Shown here: piece by piece, positions 29,982 through 37,834 of the stretch | Position numbering within the stretch: position 1 is the stretch's first letter | Layout of the letters: every line of letters starts with the position of its first letter | Virus record (IMG/VR): IMGVR_UViG_3300043409_001222 | Coordinates: 1 to 38,015 of that record | DNA: 38,015 nucleotides | Reading direction: 5' to 3' (one strand) | Origin: a virus | Translations under genes and position numbers: made by a program | Notes under the pieces: model-generated | Seen by the model: the letters and a program-made list of their open reading frames with translations, nothing else | The model's database searches: none | Told to the model about the DNA's origin: nothing

Positions 29982-30532
29982 TAGATCCAAATTTAATAAC
30001 AACAAAAAGCGTTGGAGAACTACCTCCTTTGCCTTTAACGACTGACAGTGTAATTCCTCACGAGTTAACAGGCGAATTATACAAAGGCACTATTCAACAA
30101 CTAGTGCAATTAATTAGACCCTTAGTGGGTAAATTGCAGTATGAAATCGTAGAGCTTGACGTAACTACGCAATATATTATCGATAATTTTGACGAAACGG
30201 GTTTAGGGAAAAATCTATGTTTAGGGTTCGCAATTTGCAACGGAAATAACGGGACTAAAAATAGAGACGGTAGGAGTTCGTTAGCTTATGGAACTACTTT
30301 CAATTTCGCTGGTGTTTTCGGAGGTTTTAAAGACGCTACGTTAGTTGAACATAATCACAGGATAGGAGATGAGTCAGGAAGCTCAGGAAGTGGAACGTCG
30401 AATGTTAGGTATATAGGTAAAGAGATAGAGTCTAACTCTTTAGGTACTCCATTCACAGACAATGCAGGTACTAGCGGAGTAAATAAAAATTATCATCCAT
30501 ACATCGTAACTTTAACAATAATGAAACTATGA
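29978..30532 (+). CDS. Tail collar-domain protein
   Basis: A 184-residue protein. The N-terminal 45 residues (VGELPPLPLTTDSVIPHELT, then IQQLVQLIRP) resemble the start of the following tailspike and look like a shared tail anchor. The C-terminal part has the tail-collar pattern: GFAICNGNNGTKNRDGR, GGFKDATLVEHNH, NKNYHPYIVTLTIMKL. Collar proteins lie at the tail tip and often act in adsorption. It overlaps the tailspike gene by 4 bases. Confidence 0.72.
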   Translation: MIDPNLITTKSVGELPPLPLTTDSVIPHELTGELYKGTIQQLVQLIRPLVGKLQYEIVELDVTTQYIIDNFDETGLGKNLCLGFAICNGNNGTKNRDGRSSLAYGTTFNFAGVFGGFKDATLVEHNHRIGDESGSSGSGTSNVRYIGKEIESNSLGTPFTDNAGTSGVNKNYHPYIVTLTIMKL

Positions 30533-32481
30533 TAGATCCGAATAACACAAACACAATAAGAGTTGGCGAATTGCCAAGCGAGCCTTTTAATTTAACAGAC
30601 AATATACCTCACGAAATTGGAACGGATTTAAAACGTGGCACAGTTCAGCAATTAACCGATTTAATAGCTAGTGTTATAGAAGTAACGGGTGGCGTTGGTT
30701 TTCGTGCTATTTCCGTCACAGATGGACAAACATTGCCTACTACTACGCAACAAGAATTTATTTTAGTTGGAAAAGGGACTTACTTTAATGTAAATGGTGG
30801 TGATACACTTGTTTTAACTGAGGAATTAAACGCTATTGTTAGTAATGGTTCTTTTTGGTTTGTAGGTGTTGAAATACCTATTGATGTTGAATTAGCAGGA
30901 ATTACGCAATTTATACGTGAGGGATTTACGGATACTGCACCGAGTGAAAACGCTGTATTTAATGCTTTGGCTAATATTGACCTTTCATCAAAAGAAAACA
31001 CCGCAAACAAGCAAAATAGCTTAGTAGTTGACGGTACAGGCGCTAAATTTCCAACAGTCGATGCTGTAAATAAAGCCGTGACTTTTGTAACTCCTGAGCT
31101 ATTCGGGGCGGTCGGTGATGGGATAACCGACGATAAAACAGCGATACAGAACGCTTTAAATAGCGGTGAAACTGTTTTTTTTGGTAATAAAAGATACTTT
31201 ATATCAGGAAGCGTTACATTACCCGCAGGATGTACTATAATAGGTGCATCGACAGGAGAGGTTACTAATATATTTATCTCTGCAAACGAACCTGCTTTTA
31301 TTATAAATGGCAACAATATAACTATACAGAGTCTATCTATACTAGGAAGCAACCCCATATCTAACCCAAATCAACACGGAATATCTTTAATAGGCTCGGC
31401 ATCATTAACTAGTTCTTTTGAGAGGATATTAATTTCTAACTGTGCATTTTACGATCTTGGCGGTGCGGGATTTTACTCTAGGACAAATGGATCTACAAGT
31501 TTTTCGTCTGCTCAAATATCTAATAGTTACGCCTATCAGTGTAGGATAGGTTTTTGGTTTGATGACAGGGCGGAATATAATAATCTATCTAATATAAAAG
31601 CACATAAAAACGGAACAGGTATAATTTTAAAAGGAGGTAACAATTTAATCACAGGCTTAATCTCTACATATAACGATGTTAACGTAAAATTAGAAGGTAG
31701 TTTGAACGATGGTCACACCTCTATTTCGGGAGGGGAAATTAACCACGCTAATACTTATAATGTTTTTTCAGACGGCTTAACTCTAGGCTATACATTTAAT
31801 TCTTGTGCATTTTATGCGGGGGACATTTTGATAAAAGATAGTAAAGGAGTAAGGTTTTTAAATTCAGAAATTGGAGCTACTAACAATATTTATTTTCAAA
31901 ATTCTACAGAATCTTCATTTACAAATGTTGCTTTTTTAGCAAATCCTGCATTTTATTTAAAATGGAACGGAACGAATAATACTGGCGTAGAAAGTGAGGT
32001 TAAATTTTTTAATAATAATTTTTGGGCGGGTACTCCGAGTAGTGTTGTCAATAATGAAATAAGTGACGGTTTAGTTGTAACTAACGGAGATGTTAAAGCT
32101 TATGAGGGTCAAAAAATAGGTTTTAGATATTCAAGTGGCACGCCTTTACTTGCCAACTACATGACCACTTCGGAAGCTAGCCCTTTATCTTTTTTCGGGC
32201 TGTGGACATCCACGCCGTCGACAGAAATGTTTAATTTCAATACTAATTTAGGTAAGATAATATCTATATTCAACAATGGGGATTTTCAAATAAATGGTAG
32301 TTATCAATCAGACGCGCTAATAGGTACAGGTACACGCCTTGTGAATGCAAGTCCTACTGGGCAATTAGGAGCAATCTCAACACTACCTGTTTTTGCGGAT
32401 AACACCGCAGCAATCGCAGGAGGCTTAGGAGTTGGATCTTTATATCGTACAGTTATAGGACTTTTAGCAATAGTATTTTAA
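30529..32481 (+). CDS. Tailspike with pectate-lyase-like beta-helix
   Basis: A 650-residue receptor-binding or polysaccharide-degrading spike. Residues 1-45 share the anchor of the previous gene (VGELPSEPFNLTDNIPHE, TVQQLTDLI). At about 190-240 the start of a right-handed beta-helix appears: FGAVGDGITDDKTAIQNALN and VTLPAGCTIIGAS, the pectin-lyase-fold signature. Repeated Asn/Gly/Ser strands follow to about residue 500. The final 80 residues are probably trimerisation. No obvious catalytic residues can be called by eye. Confidence 0.75.
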   Translation: MIDPNNTNTIRVGELPSEPFNLTDNIPHEIGTDLKRGTVQQLTDLIASVIEVTGGVGFRAISVTDGQTLPTTTQQEFILVGKGTYFNVNGGDTLVLTEELNAIVSNGSFWFVGVEIPIDVELAGITQFIREGFTDTAPSENAVFNALANIDLSSKENTANKQNSLVVDGTGAKFPTVDAVNKAVTFVTPELFGAVGDGITDDKTAIQNALNSGETVFFGNKRYFISGSVTLPAGCTIIGASTGEVTNIFISANEPAFIINGNNITIQSLSILGSNPISNPNQHGISLIGSASLTSSFERILISNCAFYDLGGAGFYSRTNGSTSFSSAQISNSYAYQCRIGFWFDDRAEYNNLSNIKAHKNGTGIILKGGNNLITGLISTYNDVNVKLEGSLNDGHTSISGGEINHANTYNVFSDGLTLGYTFNSCAFYAGDILIKDSKGVRFLNSEIGATNNIYFQNSTESSFTNVAFLANPAFYLKWNGTNNTGVESEVKFFNNNFWAGTPSSVVNNEISDGLVVTNGDVKAYEGQKIGFRYSSGTPLLANYMTTSEASPLSFFGLWTSTPSTEMFNFNTNLGKIISIFNNGDFQINGSYQSDALIGTGTRLVNASPTGQLGAISTLPVFADNTAAIAGGLGVGSLYRTVIGLLAIVF

Positions 32482-32499
32482 TAATTAAATATAAAAACA

Positions 32500-32745
32500 A
32501 TGAAACAAAGTAAATTTTTAAGCCTTAATTGGCTAGATTTGGGTAAAGGGTTATTAATAGCAATTTTAGCAACAGTTTTTAATTGGCTGCAAGAAACGTT
32601 TATCCCTGCTTTAAATGTTAGTCCCGAAATTAAAGTTTTGTTAGTGACTGCAATTGCTTACTTGACAAAGAATTTTTTTCAAGGGAATGAAACAAACAAG
32701 TTTATAGGAGGTTCAAAACCACCTGTTATTAAAGATGAAAAGTAA
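32500..32745 (+). CDS. Putative holin
   Basis: An 81-residue membrane protein: LNWLDLGKGLLIAILATVFN (hydrophobic 12-30), then KVLLVTAIAYLTKNFFQGNE (about 45-65), with a charged C-terminus (KPPVIKDEK). Two spans and this size suit a class II holin, which makes membrane holes so that the endolysin reaches the wall. An M15 endolysin gene follows two genes downstream. The sequence alone is not conclusive. Confidence 0.6.
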   Translation: MKQSKFLSLNWLDLGKGLLIAILATVFNWLQETFIPALNVSPEIKVLLVTAIAYLTKNFFQGNETNKFIGGSKPPVIKDEK

Positions 32746-33094
32746 ACATTATCTATTGTTATTATTAGTGCCTTTTTCTGAGATTAAGGCACTTTTTTAC
32801 AATAGTGATGTAAAAGTATATGTAAGCTTTTTTAGCAACAAAAAAAGCTACTTATGTAATGTTATAGAAGATTATATAAACATAATTATATTCTCTATTT
32901 TATTTTATTTTGTTACCTTTATCAAAATTGACAGAACCACTAGAAAAATATGTTTTTTTCTTTTTATTTTAACTATTTTAGATTTAATTCACTTAGGTAT
33001 AATGGATATGCAATATTTTATTGCTTTAAAAATATTCATAGCTTATTTTATTTATAGATTATGCTTCAAATACGCAACTTTTTTAACGGCTTAG
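32735..33094 (+). CDS. Multi-span membrane protein, 119 aa
   Basis: MKSKHYLLLLLVPFSEIKAL... with about four hydrophobic stretches (5-14, 47-62, 70-88, 95-115). It overlaps the end of the holin gene by 11 bases and the following gene by 34, so it belongs to the lysis cassette. It might be a second holin or antiholin, but no family is recognised. Confidence 0.5.
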   Translation: MKSKHYLLLLLVPFSEIKALFYNSDVKVYVSFFSNKKSYLCNVIEDYINIIIFSILFYFVTFIKIDRTTRKICFFLFILTILDLIHLGIMDMQYFIALKIFIAYFIYRLCFKYATFLTA

Positions 33095-33372
33095 ATTATC
33101 TAGTTTCTTTATTTTGGAGTTTTACTTTAATTGACATTTTACCTCATTTAAGTTCAGGATATGTTTTTTCTACACTAGACAATATTATTAAAACTCTTTT
33201 TGCTTTAGCAGGTTTAGTTTACGCTGTAATAAGATGCTATGTATATTATTTAAAAGGGTTAAGAGAAAACGCAAAAGCTTTGATAGAGGAAAAAAGAGCA
33301 TTGCAAGAAATAGAGAATTTAAAAACTAAAAACTTTTACGAAAAATTAAAAAACGATGACTTTTTAAAATAA
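33061..33372 (+). CDS. Membrane protein with coiled-coil tail, possible lysis accessory
   Basis: A 103-residue protein: two hydrophobic stretches (about 14-25 and 43-62: [20 protein letters not shown]) followed by a Lys/Glu-rich coiled coil ([20 protein letters not shown]). This shape suits an i-spanin-like or holin-accessory protein, but there is no paired lipoprotein nearby. It ends 8 bases before the endolysin gene. Confidence 0.45.
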   Translation: MLQIRNFFNGLDYLVSLFWSFTLIDILPHLSSGYVFSTLDNIIKTLFALAGLVYAVIRCYVYYLKGLRENAKALIEEKRALQEIENLKTKNFYEKLKNDDFLK

Positions 33373-33380
33373 ATAAAATT

Positions 33381-33845
33381 ATGATAACAACCGAACAAGC
33401 CACATCAAAATACGGTATCCCTAGCAAAAACCCGAATTATCTAACTACTTTAAATTTACCTTACCCAATGCGATTATCTTGGGATACTAAAGTTAAAGTA
33501 AACAAAATACAATGCCACAAATTAATACATAATAAATTATCAAGTGTTTTTGCTGATATTTTAGCGCATTACGGATATGAAAAAATAGTTGAGTTGGGAA
33601 TTGATTTATTTGGGGGTTGTTTTAATTTTAGACCTATGCGTGGAGGAAATGCACCTAGCCGTCACTCTTGGGGAATTGCTATTGATTTAGACCCCGAAAG
33701 AAATAAATTAAAAGAAACAAGTAAAACAGCACGTTTTGCACGTCCCGAATATAAGCCAATGATTGATATTTTTTACAAACACGGTTTTATTTCTTTAGGA
33801 CGTGAAAAGAATTATGATTGGATGCACTTTGAAATTAAAAATTAA
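33381..33845 (+). CDS. Endolysin, M15-family D-Ala-D-Ala peptidase
   Basis: A 154-residue zinc peptidase that cleaves peptidoglycan cross-links to release progeny. The zinc-binding block [12 protein letters not shown] (93-104, His95 and Asp102) and the third ligand His149 in DWMHFE are clear. Also [10 protein letters not shown] (80-89). No signal peptide, so it needs the holin for export. Start at the ATG at 33381. Confidence 0.88.
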   Translation: MITTEQATSKYGIPSKNPNYLTTLNLPYPMRLSWDTKVKVNKIQCHKLIHNKLSSVFADILAHYGYEKIVELGIDLFGGCFNFRPMRGGNAPSRHSWGIAIDLDPERNKLKETSKTARFARPEYKPMIDIFYKHGFISLGREKNYDWMHFEIKN

Positions 33846-33847
33846 AT

Positions 33848-34186
33848 ATGATACCAACTTGGAATATACAAAAAGGGGTTAACGATTTTGAGTTTATTAA
33901 AAACGACACGTTTAATAGTATCAAAATTACGTTTCCTTTCACAATTACTACTTCTAAAATAGAAATGCAATTTAAATTAAGAGCAGGCACAGGCTCTGTT
34001 TTTTCTTGGTCTACCGAGGACGGGACTTTTGAAAAAATTAGTTCTACTGAAATTATAATGAAAAGTAGATTATTAGCCTATCCAGCAAACAATTATATTT
34101 CAGATATGCAAGTTACTCTCGCAAACGGAACTGTAACTACTTATCTACGTGCTAATTTAAAAATAGTTCAAGACATAACCGTATGA
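33848..34186 (+). CDS. Tail-fibre associated protein, 112 aa
   Basis: MIPTWNIQKGVNDFEFIKND, then ITTSKIEMQFKLRAGTGSVF and a strand-rich end (SDMQVTLANGTVTTYLRANL). The beta-sandwich-like pattern resembles the N-terminal domain of BppU-type upper baseplate proteins. It overlaps the collagen-like fibre by 4 bases. It might be an adaptor for that fibre; the function is inferred. Confidence 0.5.
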   Translation: MIPTWNIQKGVNDFEFIKNDTFNSIKITFPFTITTSKIEMQFKLRAGTGSVFSWSTEDGTFEKISSTEIIMKSRLLAYPANNYISDMQVTLANGTVTTYLRANLKIVQDITV

Positions 34187-34923
34187 GTATAATTATAGAG
34201 CAAACACTAGAAGAAAATATTATTCAATTTGAGCAAAATTTGACTGATATTACTATAGTTACAAGTCAAACTATTTCGAACACTACTATTCAAGTGGCTC
34301 AAATGGGTATTCAAGGAGAACAAGGGATTGCGGGTCAAAAAGGGGATAAAGGTGATACGGGGGAAAAGGGTTTGAAAGGAGACGTAGGCGAGCAAGGTTT
34401 AAAAGGAGACAAAGGTGATATTGGATTAAATGGTTCGCAAGGAGCGCAAGGAATACAGGGCTTGCAAGGGTTGCAGGGAGTACAGGGCGAAAAAGGCGAA
34501 AAAGGCGATATTGGCTTGCAAGGACTACAAGGGTTAAAAGGCGACACAGGAAATCAAGGTATTCAAGGCTTAACGGGACAGCAAGGGTTGCAAGGTATTC
34601 AAGGCGTAAAAGGTGATAATGGAGAACAAGGACCTGCTGGGGTAAGTTTAAATTCAATCATTGGAAACGCTGTTTTAAATTTTGGAAACGAAAATGATAT
34701 TGCTATTTTAACTATAGCCAATACCTCTTTGGCAAATTCGAATATAAAAAGCTTTTCGTTTTTGCCACAAGAAACAACAGAAACAAGTTTAGATGATTTT
34801 AGTCTAAACGGTGTCGGTTTTAGTATTGAAAATATTGTAAACAACGTTAGTTTTGATATTCGTGGCACTTCGACAAACAGTGCAAGTGGTAATTATACCG
34901 TAAAATATTTAATTCAATTTTAA
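34183..34923 (+). CDS. Collagen-like tail fibre
   Basis: A 246-residue protein. After a 41-residue head, about 37 uninterrupted Gly-x-y triplets (42-152, e.g. [20 protein letters not shown]) predict a collagen triple helix. A C-terminal beta domain of about 90 residues ([20 protein letters not shown]...) follows. Collagen-like fibres occur in many phages as stiff rods for host contact. The Gly triplets give an internally repetitive DNA sequence, which explains the long shadow frames here. Confidence 0.8.
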   Translation: MSIIIEQTLEENIIQFEQNLTDITIVTSQTISNTTIQVAQMGIQGEQGIAGQKGDKGDTGEKGLKGDVGEQGLKGDKGDIGLNGSQGAQGIQGLQGLQGVQGEKGEKGDIGLQGLQGLKGDTGNQGIQGLTGQQGLQGIQGVKGDNGEQGPAGVSLNSIIGNAVLNFGNENDIAILTIANTSLANSNIKSFSFLPQETTETSLDDFSLNGVGFSIENIVNNVSFDIRGTSTNSASGNYTVKYLIQF

Positions 34924-34924
34924 A

Positions 34925-36379
34925 ATGAGTACAGTAATTAAAGACCCTATTACGGGGGCGTTGTTAGAAGTAACAGGCGGGAGACAATTAAAGGTAAAAC
35001 AAGCTAATCCAGTAGATGTAGACGGTTCAGAGCATTTTACTGACGTAGGGTCGGTTAGAATGCAATCAGAAGTAGATGCGGGTACAATTACAGGCACACC
35101 TACGCTAAAAGCTTTAGAAGTATCTAGTGATTACAGGTTGAGGGTAGGTGTTGACCATTCAGTAATTAATGAGTTATTTCCTGGTACTGTTTTAAACACT
35201 GCTTTATGGACTACTCCTACAGCTACTATGACAGCTACGGTTGCAGGGGGTTTTGTAAACTTAAATGCAGGTTTGTCTTTAGCGTCTGGAGCGGTTGCGA
35301 GATTATCTTCTTATAGAAGTTTCCCTTGCTATAAATCTTACACGACTTATTATGAAAGTCAATTGCAATTTACAGAAACGCCAATAGCGGGTAATGTTTG
35401 CGAGTGGGGAGCGGGTATTGCAACAGGAGTTGCTACTCCAACAGACGGATGTTTTTTTAGATTAAATTCTGCTGGGGAATTTAGAGCAGTAGTAAATAAT
35501 AACGGTACAGAAATACAATCAGCAAGTTTAAATTTTGCTAGTTTAATAGGGGTTAATACTTCAAGATTATTTTTGATTTACGTAATTTCTAATAAGGCTT
35601 TATTTTGGATTGATAATATTTTAGTAGCTGAGGTAGATATGGCTATAGCACAAGGCTCAATCACTTCATCAATGCAGCTACCTGTTTTGTTTAGAAATTA
35701 TAATAGTACCGCAGTTAGTACAGCGCAAGTGATGAAAATTTCATTTGTGAATGTTACAATGGCAGACCAAAACACATCAAAATTATGGAACTCTATATTA
35801 TGTGGAGCTGGTGGTCATTCTAGTCAAGGGCAAACAGGGCAAACAATGGGCAGTACTGCTTTGTATTCAAACAATTTAGCAGCGGGTGCAGGTGTAGCAA
35901 TGACAAACACAACCGCAGCTTTAGGCTCTGGATTAGGTGGTCAATTTTCAGCATTACCTACATTAGCAGTAGGTACAGACGGTATTGTTTCTAATTTTCA
36001 AGTTCCTTTGGGATCTTCTTTAATTCCAGCAAAAACACTGTATATTACAAGAATAACTTTAAATGCAGCAGTAACAACAACGCTTGCTGGTGGGAATGTG
36101 CTTTACGCTTATTCTTTAGCTTATGGACACACAAACGTTTCTTTAGCCACAACAGAAACAGCTACATCTAAATCGTCAAGAAGGATTCCTGTAGGGTTTC
36201 ATAACTTTTCAGCAGCTGCACCATCAGGGACAATTGGCGGAACTATTGATTTAGATTTAAATAGTCCTATAGTTGTACAACCTGGGGAATTTGTACAATT
36301 AGTTGCAAAAAATTTAGGAGTAGTTACAACAGCAGGTGTTATAACATTTTTAGTAAGTTTTGGAGGATATTGGGAATAA
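34925..36379 (+). CDS. Large virion surface protein, function unknown
   Basis: A 484-residue beta-rich protein, MSTVIKDPITGALLEVTGGR, poor in charge and rich in Ala, Thr, Gly and Ser. It includes RLFLIYVISNKALFWIDNIL and an Ala/Gly-rich segment (QGQTGQTMGSTALYSNNLAA). It lies one base after the collagen-like fibre gene and is likely part of the fibre or receptor-binding complex. I recognise no domain. Confidence 0.6.
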   Translation: MSTVIKDPITGALLEVTGGRQLKVKQANPVDVDGSEHFTDVGSVRMQSEVDAGTITGTPTLKALEVSSDYRLRVGVDHSVINELFPGTVLNTALWTTPTATMTATVAGGFVNLNAGLSLASGAVARLSSYRSFPCYKSYTTYYESQLQFTETPIAGNVCEWGAGIATGVATPTDGCFFRLNSAGEFRAVVNNNGTEIQSASLNFASLIGVNTSRLFLIYVISNKALFWIDNILVAEVDMAIAQGSITSSMQLPVLFRNYNSTAVSTAQVMKISFVNVTMADQNTSKLWNSILCGAGGHSSQGQTGQTMGSTALYSNNLAAGAGVAMTNTTAALGSGLGGQFSALPTLAVGTDGIVSNFQVPLGSSLIPAKTLYITRITLNAAVTTTLAGGNVLYAYSLAYGHTNVSLATTETATSKSSRRIPVGFHNFSAAAPSGTIGGTIDLDLNSPIVVQPGEFVQLVAKNLGVVTTAGVITFLVSFGGYWE

Positions 36380-36394
36380 TTTAAAATTAAATAT

Positions 36395-36538
36395 ATGAAA
36401 CCAAAAAAGAGATTTTTCGATACGGTAGTAGGCAAGATACTACTAACTATACTACCAATGATTATAAAAAATCAGAAAGGCATTAAAGGTACAGATAAGG
36501 CACAAAAAGTGGATGATGTTGCTGAATTATTAAAATAA
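36395..36538 (+). CDS. Small hypothetical protein, 47 aa
   Basis: Frame MKPKKRFFDTVVGKILLTIL then PMIIKNQKGIKGTDKAQKVD. A hydrophobic segment (11-24) and a basic end suggest peripheral membrane association. Last gene of the late operon, immediately before the terminator. Function unknown. Confidence 0.5.
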   Translation: MKPKKRFFDTVVGKILLTILPMIIKNQKGIKGTDKAQKVDDVAELLK

Positions 36539-36568
36539 AAAAAACGCTCTTAATAAGAGCGTTTTTTA
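36539..36568. terminator. Bidirectional terminator at the end of the late genes
   Basis: AAAACGCTCTTA and TAAGAGCGTTTTTT form a long hairpin with A- and T-rich flanks. It separates the rightward late genes from the leftward block starting at 36571. Confidence 0.82.
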
Positions 36569-36570
36569 TT

Positions 36571-36855
36571 TTATAAATTAAACACATAATCTAAGTGTAT
36601 CTGCTCGTTCCATTGCAAGATGCTAACATCTTTTTTAACTTCCTCAACTTTTACCAAATCTTTTATTTTACTTAAACTATACCACTTTCGATTAATCCAA
36701 TAGCCTAAACAATTATTATTGTCTTTTAATTCTAGTTTTATAGGTAAATTGCTGATGTCGAACAAAACTTTTTTTCTGAATGAAAACGTCTTATTATCTA
36801 TTTTAAAATAGTTTGAATAAGTAATGAAATATTCGTTGTCAAGGTTTGAAGCCAT
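36571..36855 (-). CDS. Hypothetical protein, 94 aa
   Basis: Begins MASNLDNEYFITYSNYFKID, with Lys/Asn/Tyr-rich strands (KVLFDISNLPIKLELKDNNN) and Trp residues (GYWINRKWYSLSK). No family recognised. Its stop is directly at the shared terminator. It is outside the clear attC-like pattern, so it may be a resident gene rather than a cassette. Confidence 0.55.
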   Translation of the reverse strand: MASNLDNEYFITYSNYFKIDNKTFSFRKKVLFDISNLPIKLELKDNNNCLGYWINRKWYSLSKIKDLVKVEEVKKDVSILQWNEQIHLDYVFNL

Positions 36856-36879
36856 TGTTTATAGGGGTTTGAGTAGGTT

Positions 36880-36908
36880 AGTTAGTTGTATGGATGAGTT
36901 ATGCGTCA
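36880..36908. repeat. Possible array start of the right cassette block
   Basis: GTTAGTTGTATGGATGAGTT then ATGCGTCAGC. The GAG-TTATGCG junction (36898/36899) resembles the right cores of the attC-like sites (GTTATGCG also at 3918 and, on the minus strand, near 501). No full palindrome precedes it. It may be a non-attC insertion point, like an attI, or chance. Confidence 0.25.
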
Positions 36909-37358
36909 GCTTACAAGAGCGTCAAAAACGACAATCATACTATCTTTCGTTCCGCTCTGTTCCTTTCCGTCTTTATTTAATGGAATATAGAAGTTTCCGT
37001 TTTCGTCTAACTTTCCAAATTTTATTCTACCTTTTAAAAATTCTATTTCAGTTGCATTTGGTTTGATCCATTCGTGAAATAGTTTTGTACTTGTAGATAC
37101 AGGTATCAGGAAAACACAAACTTTTCCTTTTTTCATTTCTTCAACTCCTTTTTTCACAAATTCTTCTTTTAGCTTTTGGCTATAAGGTGGATTTATAAAA
37201 TTTGAGTTTCCCCATTCGATTTTTAAACCATCATTTACAATTTCATTTTCATTGTAAGGACAAGGATCAAAATCAAAATTAAACCGCTTATTCAGTTCCT
37301 CGTATAATTTTGGGGGTGTAGCGTAATTATCATCGTTGTTTATATGTATTTTCTTCAT
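36906..37358 (-). CDS. Phage DNA N6-adenine methyltransferase (Dam-like)
   Basis: A 150-residue enzyme that methylates adenine in DNA using S-adenosylmethionine. Visible features: NNDDNYATPPKLYEELNKRF (the D-Y-TP---F motif of phage N6A methyltransferases), FDFDPCPYNENEIVN, the catalytic NPPYS at about residues 57-61, and FLIPVSTSTKLFHEW and FLKGRIKFGKL. It fits the compact phage family rather than classical Dam. It may protect phage DNA from host restriction. It lies in the right cassette block, preceded by a clear attC-like site. Confidence 0.88.
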   Translation of the reverse strand: MKKIHINNDDNYATPPKLYEELNKRFNFDFDPCPYNENEIVNDGLKIEWGNSNFINPPYSQKLKEEFVKKGVEEMKKGKVCVFLIPVSTSTKLFHEWIKPNATEIEFLKGRIKFGKLDENGNFYIPLNKDGKEQSGTKDSMIVVFDALVS

Positions 37359-37385
37359 TTCTAAATTTTAGTAGATAAAAAGCCA

Positions 37386-37524
37386 GCTCCTAACAGCGGT
37401 TTTGACTTATTGCCGTTTTCGGCTTCATTTAATGTTGTTTTTTTATTTTCCATAATCTGTCTTAAATTTAAATATTAGGTCTTATTTTATCGGCAACAAG
37501 ACAAAGCCACGAACCGTTAGCGAC
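37386..37524. repeat. attC-like site 10
   Basis: Left core GCTCCTAAC (37386-37394), right core CGTTAGCGAC (37515-37524). The stem pairs GCGGTTTTGACTTATTGCCG (37396-37415) with CGGCAACAAGACAAAGCCAC (37491-37510): 16 of 20 positions pair, with a loop of about 75 bases. Confidence 0.75.
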
Positions 37525-37777
37525 AATGACAGTAGAGGGCGTGAATAACAGTCCATTTGCTTTTTGATTCATTTTTAAAAGTGAATGAAATATTATTGTT
37601 TTCAACTCTTTTTAAAACGCCAAATAAAATCCTTGTTGGTATTGCGGTACACTTTCCATCTCTTAAAAAAGATAATACTAAATCGGAAGTTGCTTGTAAA
37701 TCACTGTCGCTAACACACGCTTGTAGCAATGCTTCGTTTTTTTCTTCGATTGACGTTTTATTCTCTTCTGTTTTCAT
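37517..37777 (-). CDS. Hypothetical cassette protein, 86 aa
   Basis: The start is taken at the ATG at 37777 (MKTEENKTSIEEKNEALLQA); the ATG at 37813 would extend into the attC-like site. The product is helical with CVSDSDLQATSDLVLSFLRD and TAIPTRILFGVLKRVENNNI. Family not recognised. The stop codon TAA is formed by the first three bases of the site 10 right core (TTA), an economical arrangement also seen in some integron cassettes. Confidence 0.55.
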   Translation of the reverse strand: MKTEENKTSIEEKNEALLQACVSDSDLQATSDLVLSFLRDGKCTAIPTRILFGVLKRVENNNISFTFKNESKSKWTVIHALYCHCR

Positions 37778-37796
37778 AAGTTCTTTTATTTTTAAT

Positions 37797-37830
37797 GAGT
37801 CGCACTGCGACAAGCTTTAACGTTATAAGC
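37797..37830. repeat. attC-like site 11, short
   Basis: Right core CGTTATAAGC (37821-37830) preceded by GTCGCACTGCGAC (a 6-bp perfect palindrome around C) and AAGCTTTAA. The usual long arms are missing, so this looks like a deleted site. From 37819 onward the sequence equals that from 83 onward. Confidence 0.5.
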
Positions 37831-37834
37831 TATG

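Noticed and set aside
34306-34640. Short-period DNA repeats that could be taken for a CRISPR or tandem repeat array
   Set aside because: The repeat period follows Gly-x-y codons of the collagen-like fibre; there is no constant repeat with spacers.
34286-34657. Antisense frames in the collagen-like gene
   Set aside because: They are mirror images of the Gly-x-y repeats (Pro/Leu-rich shadows), as are the minus frames at 34335 and 34599.
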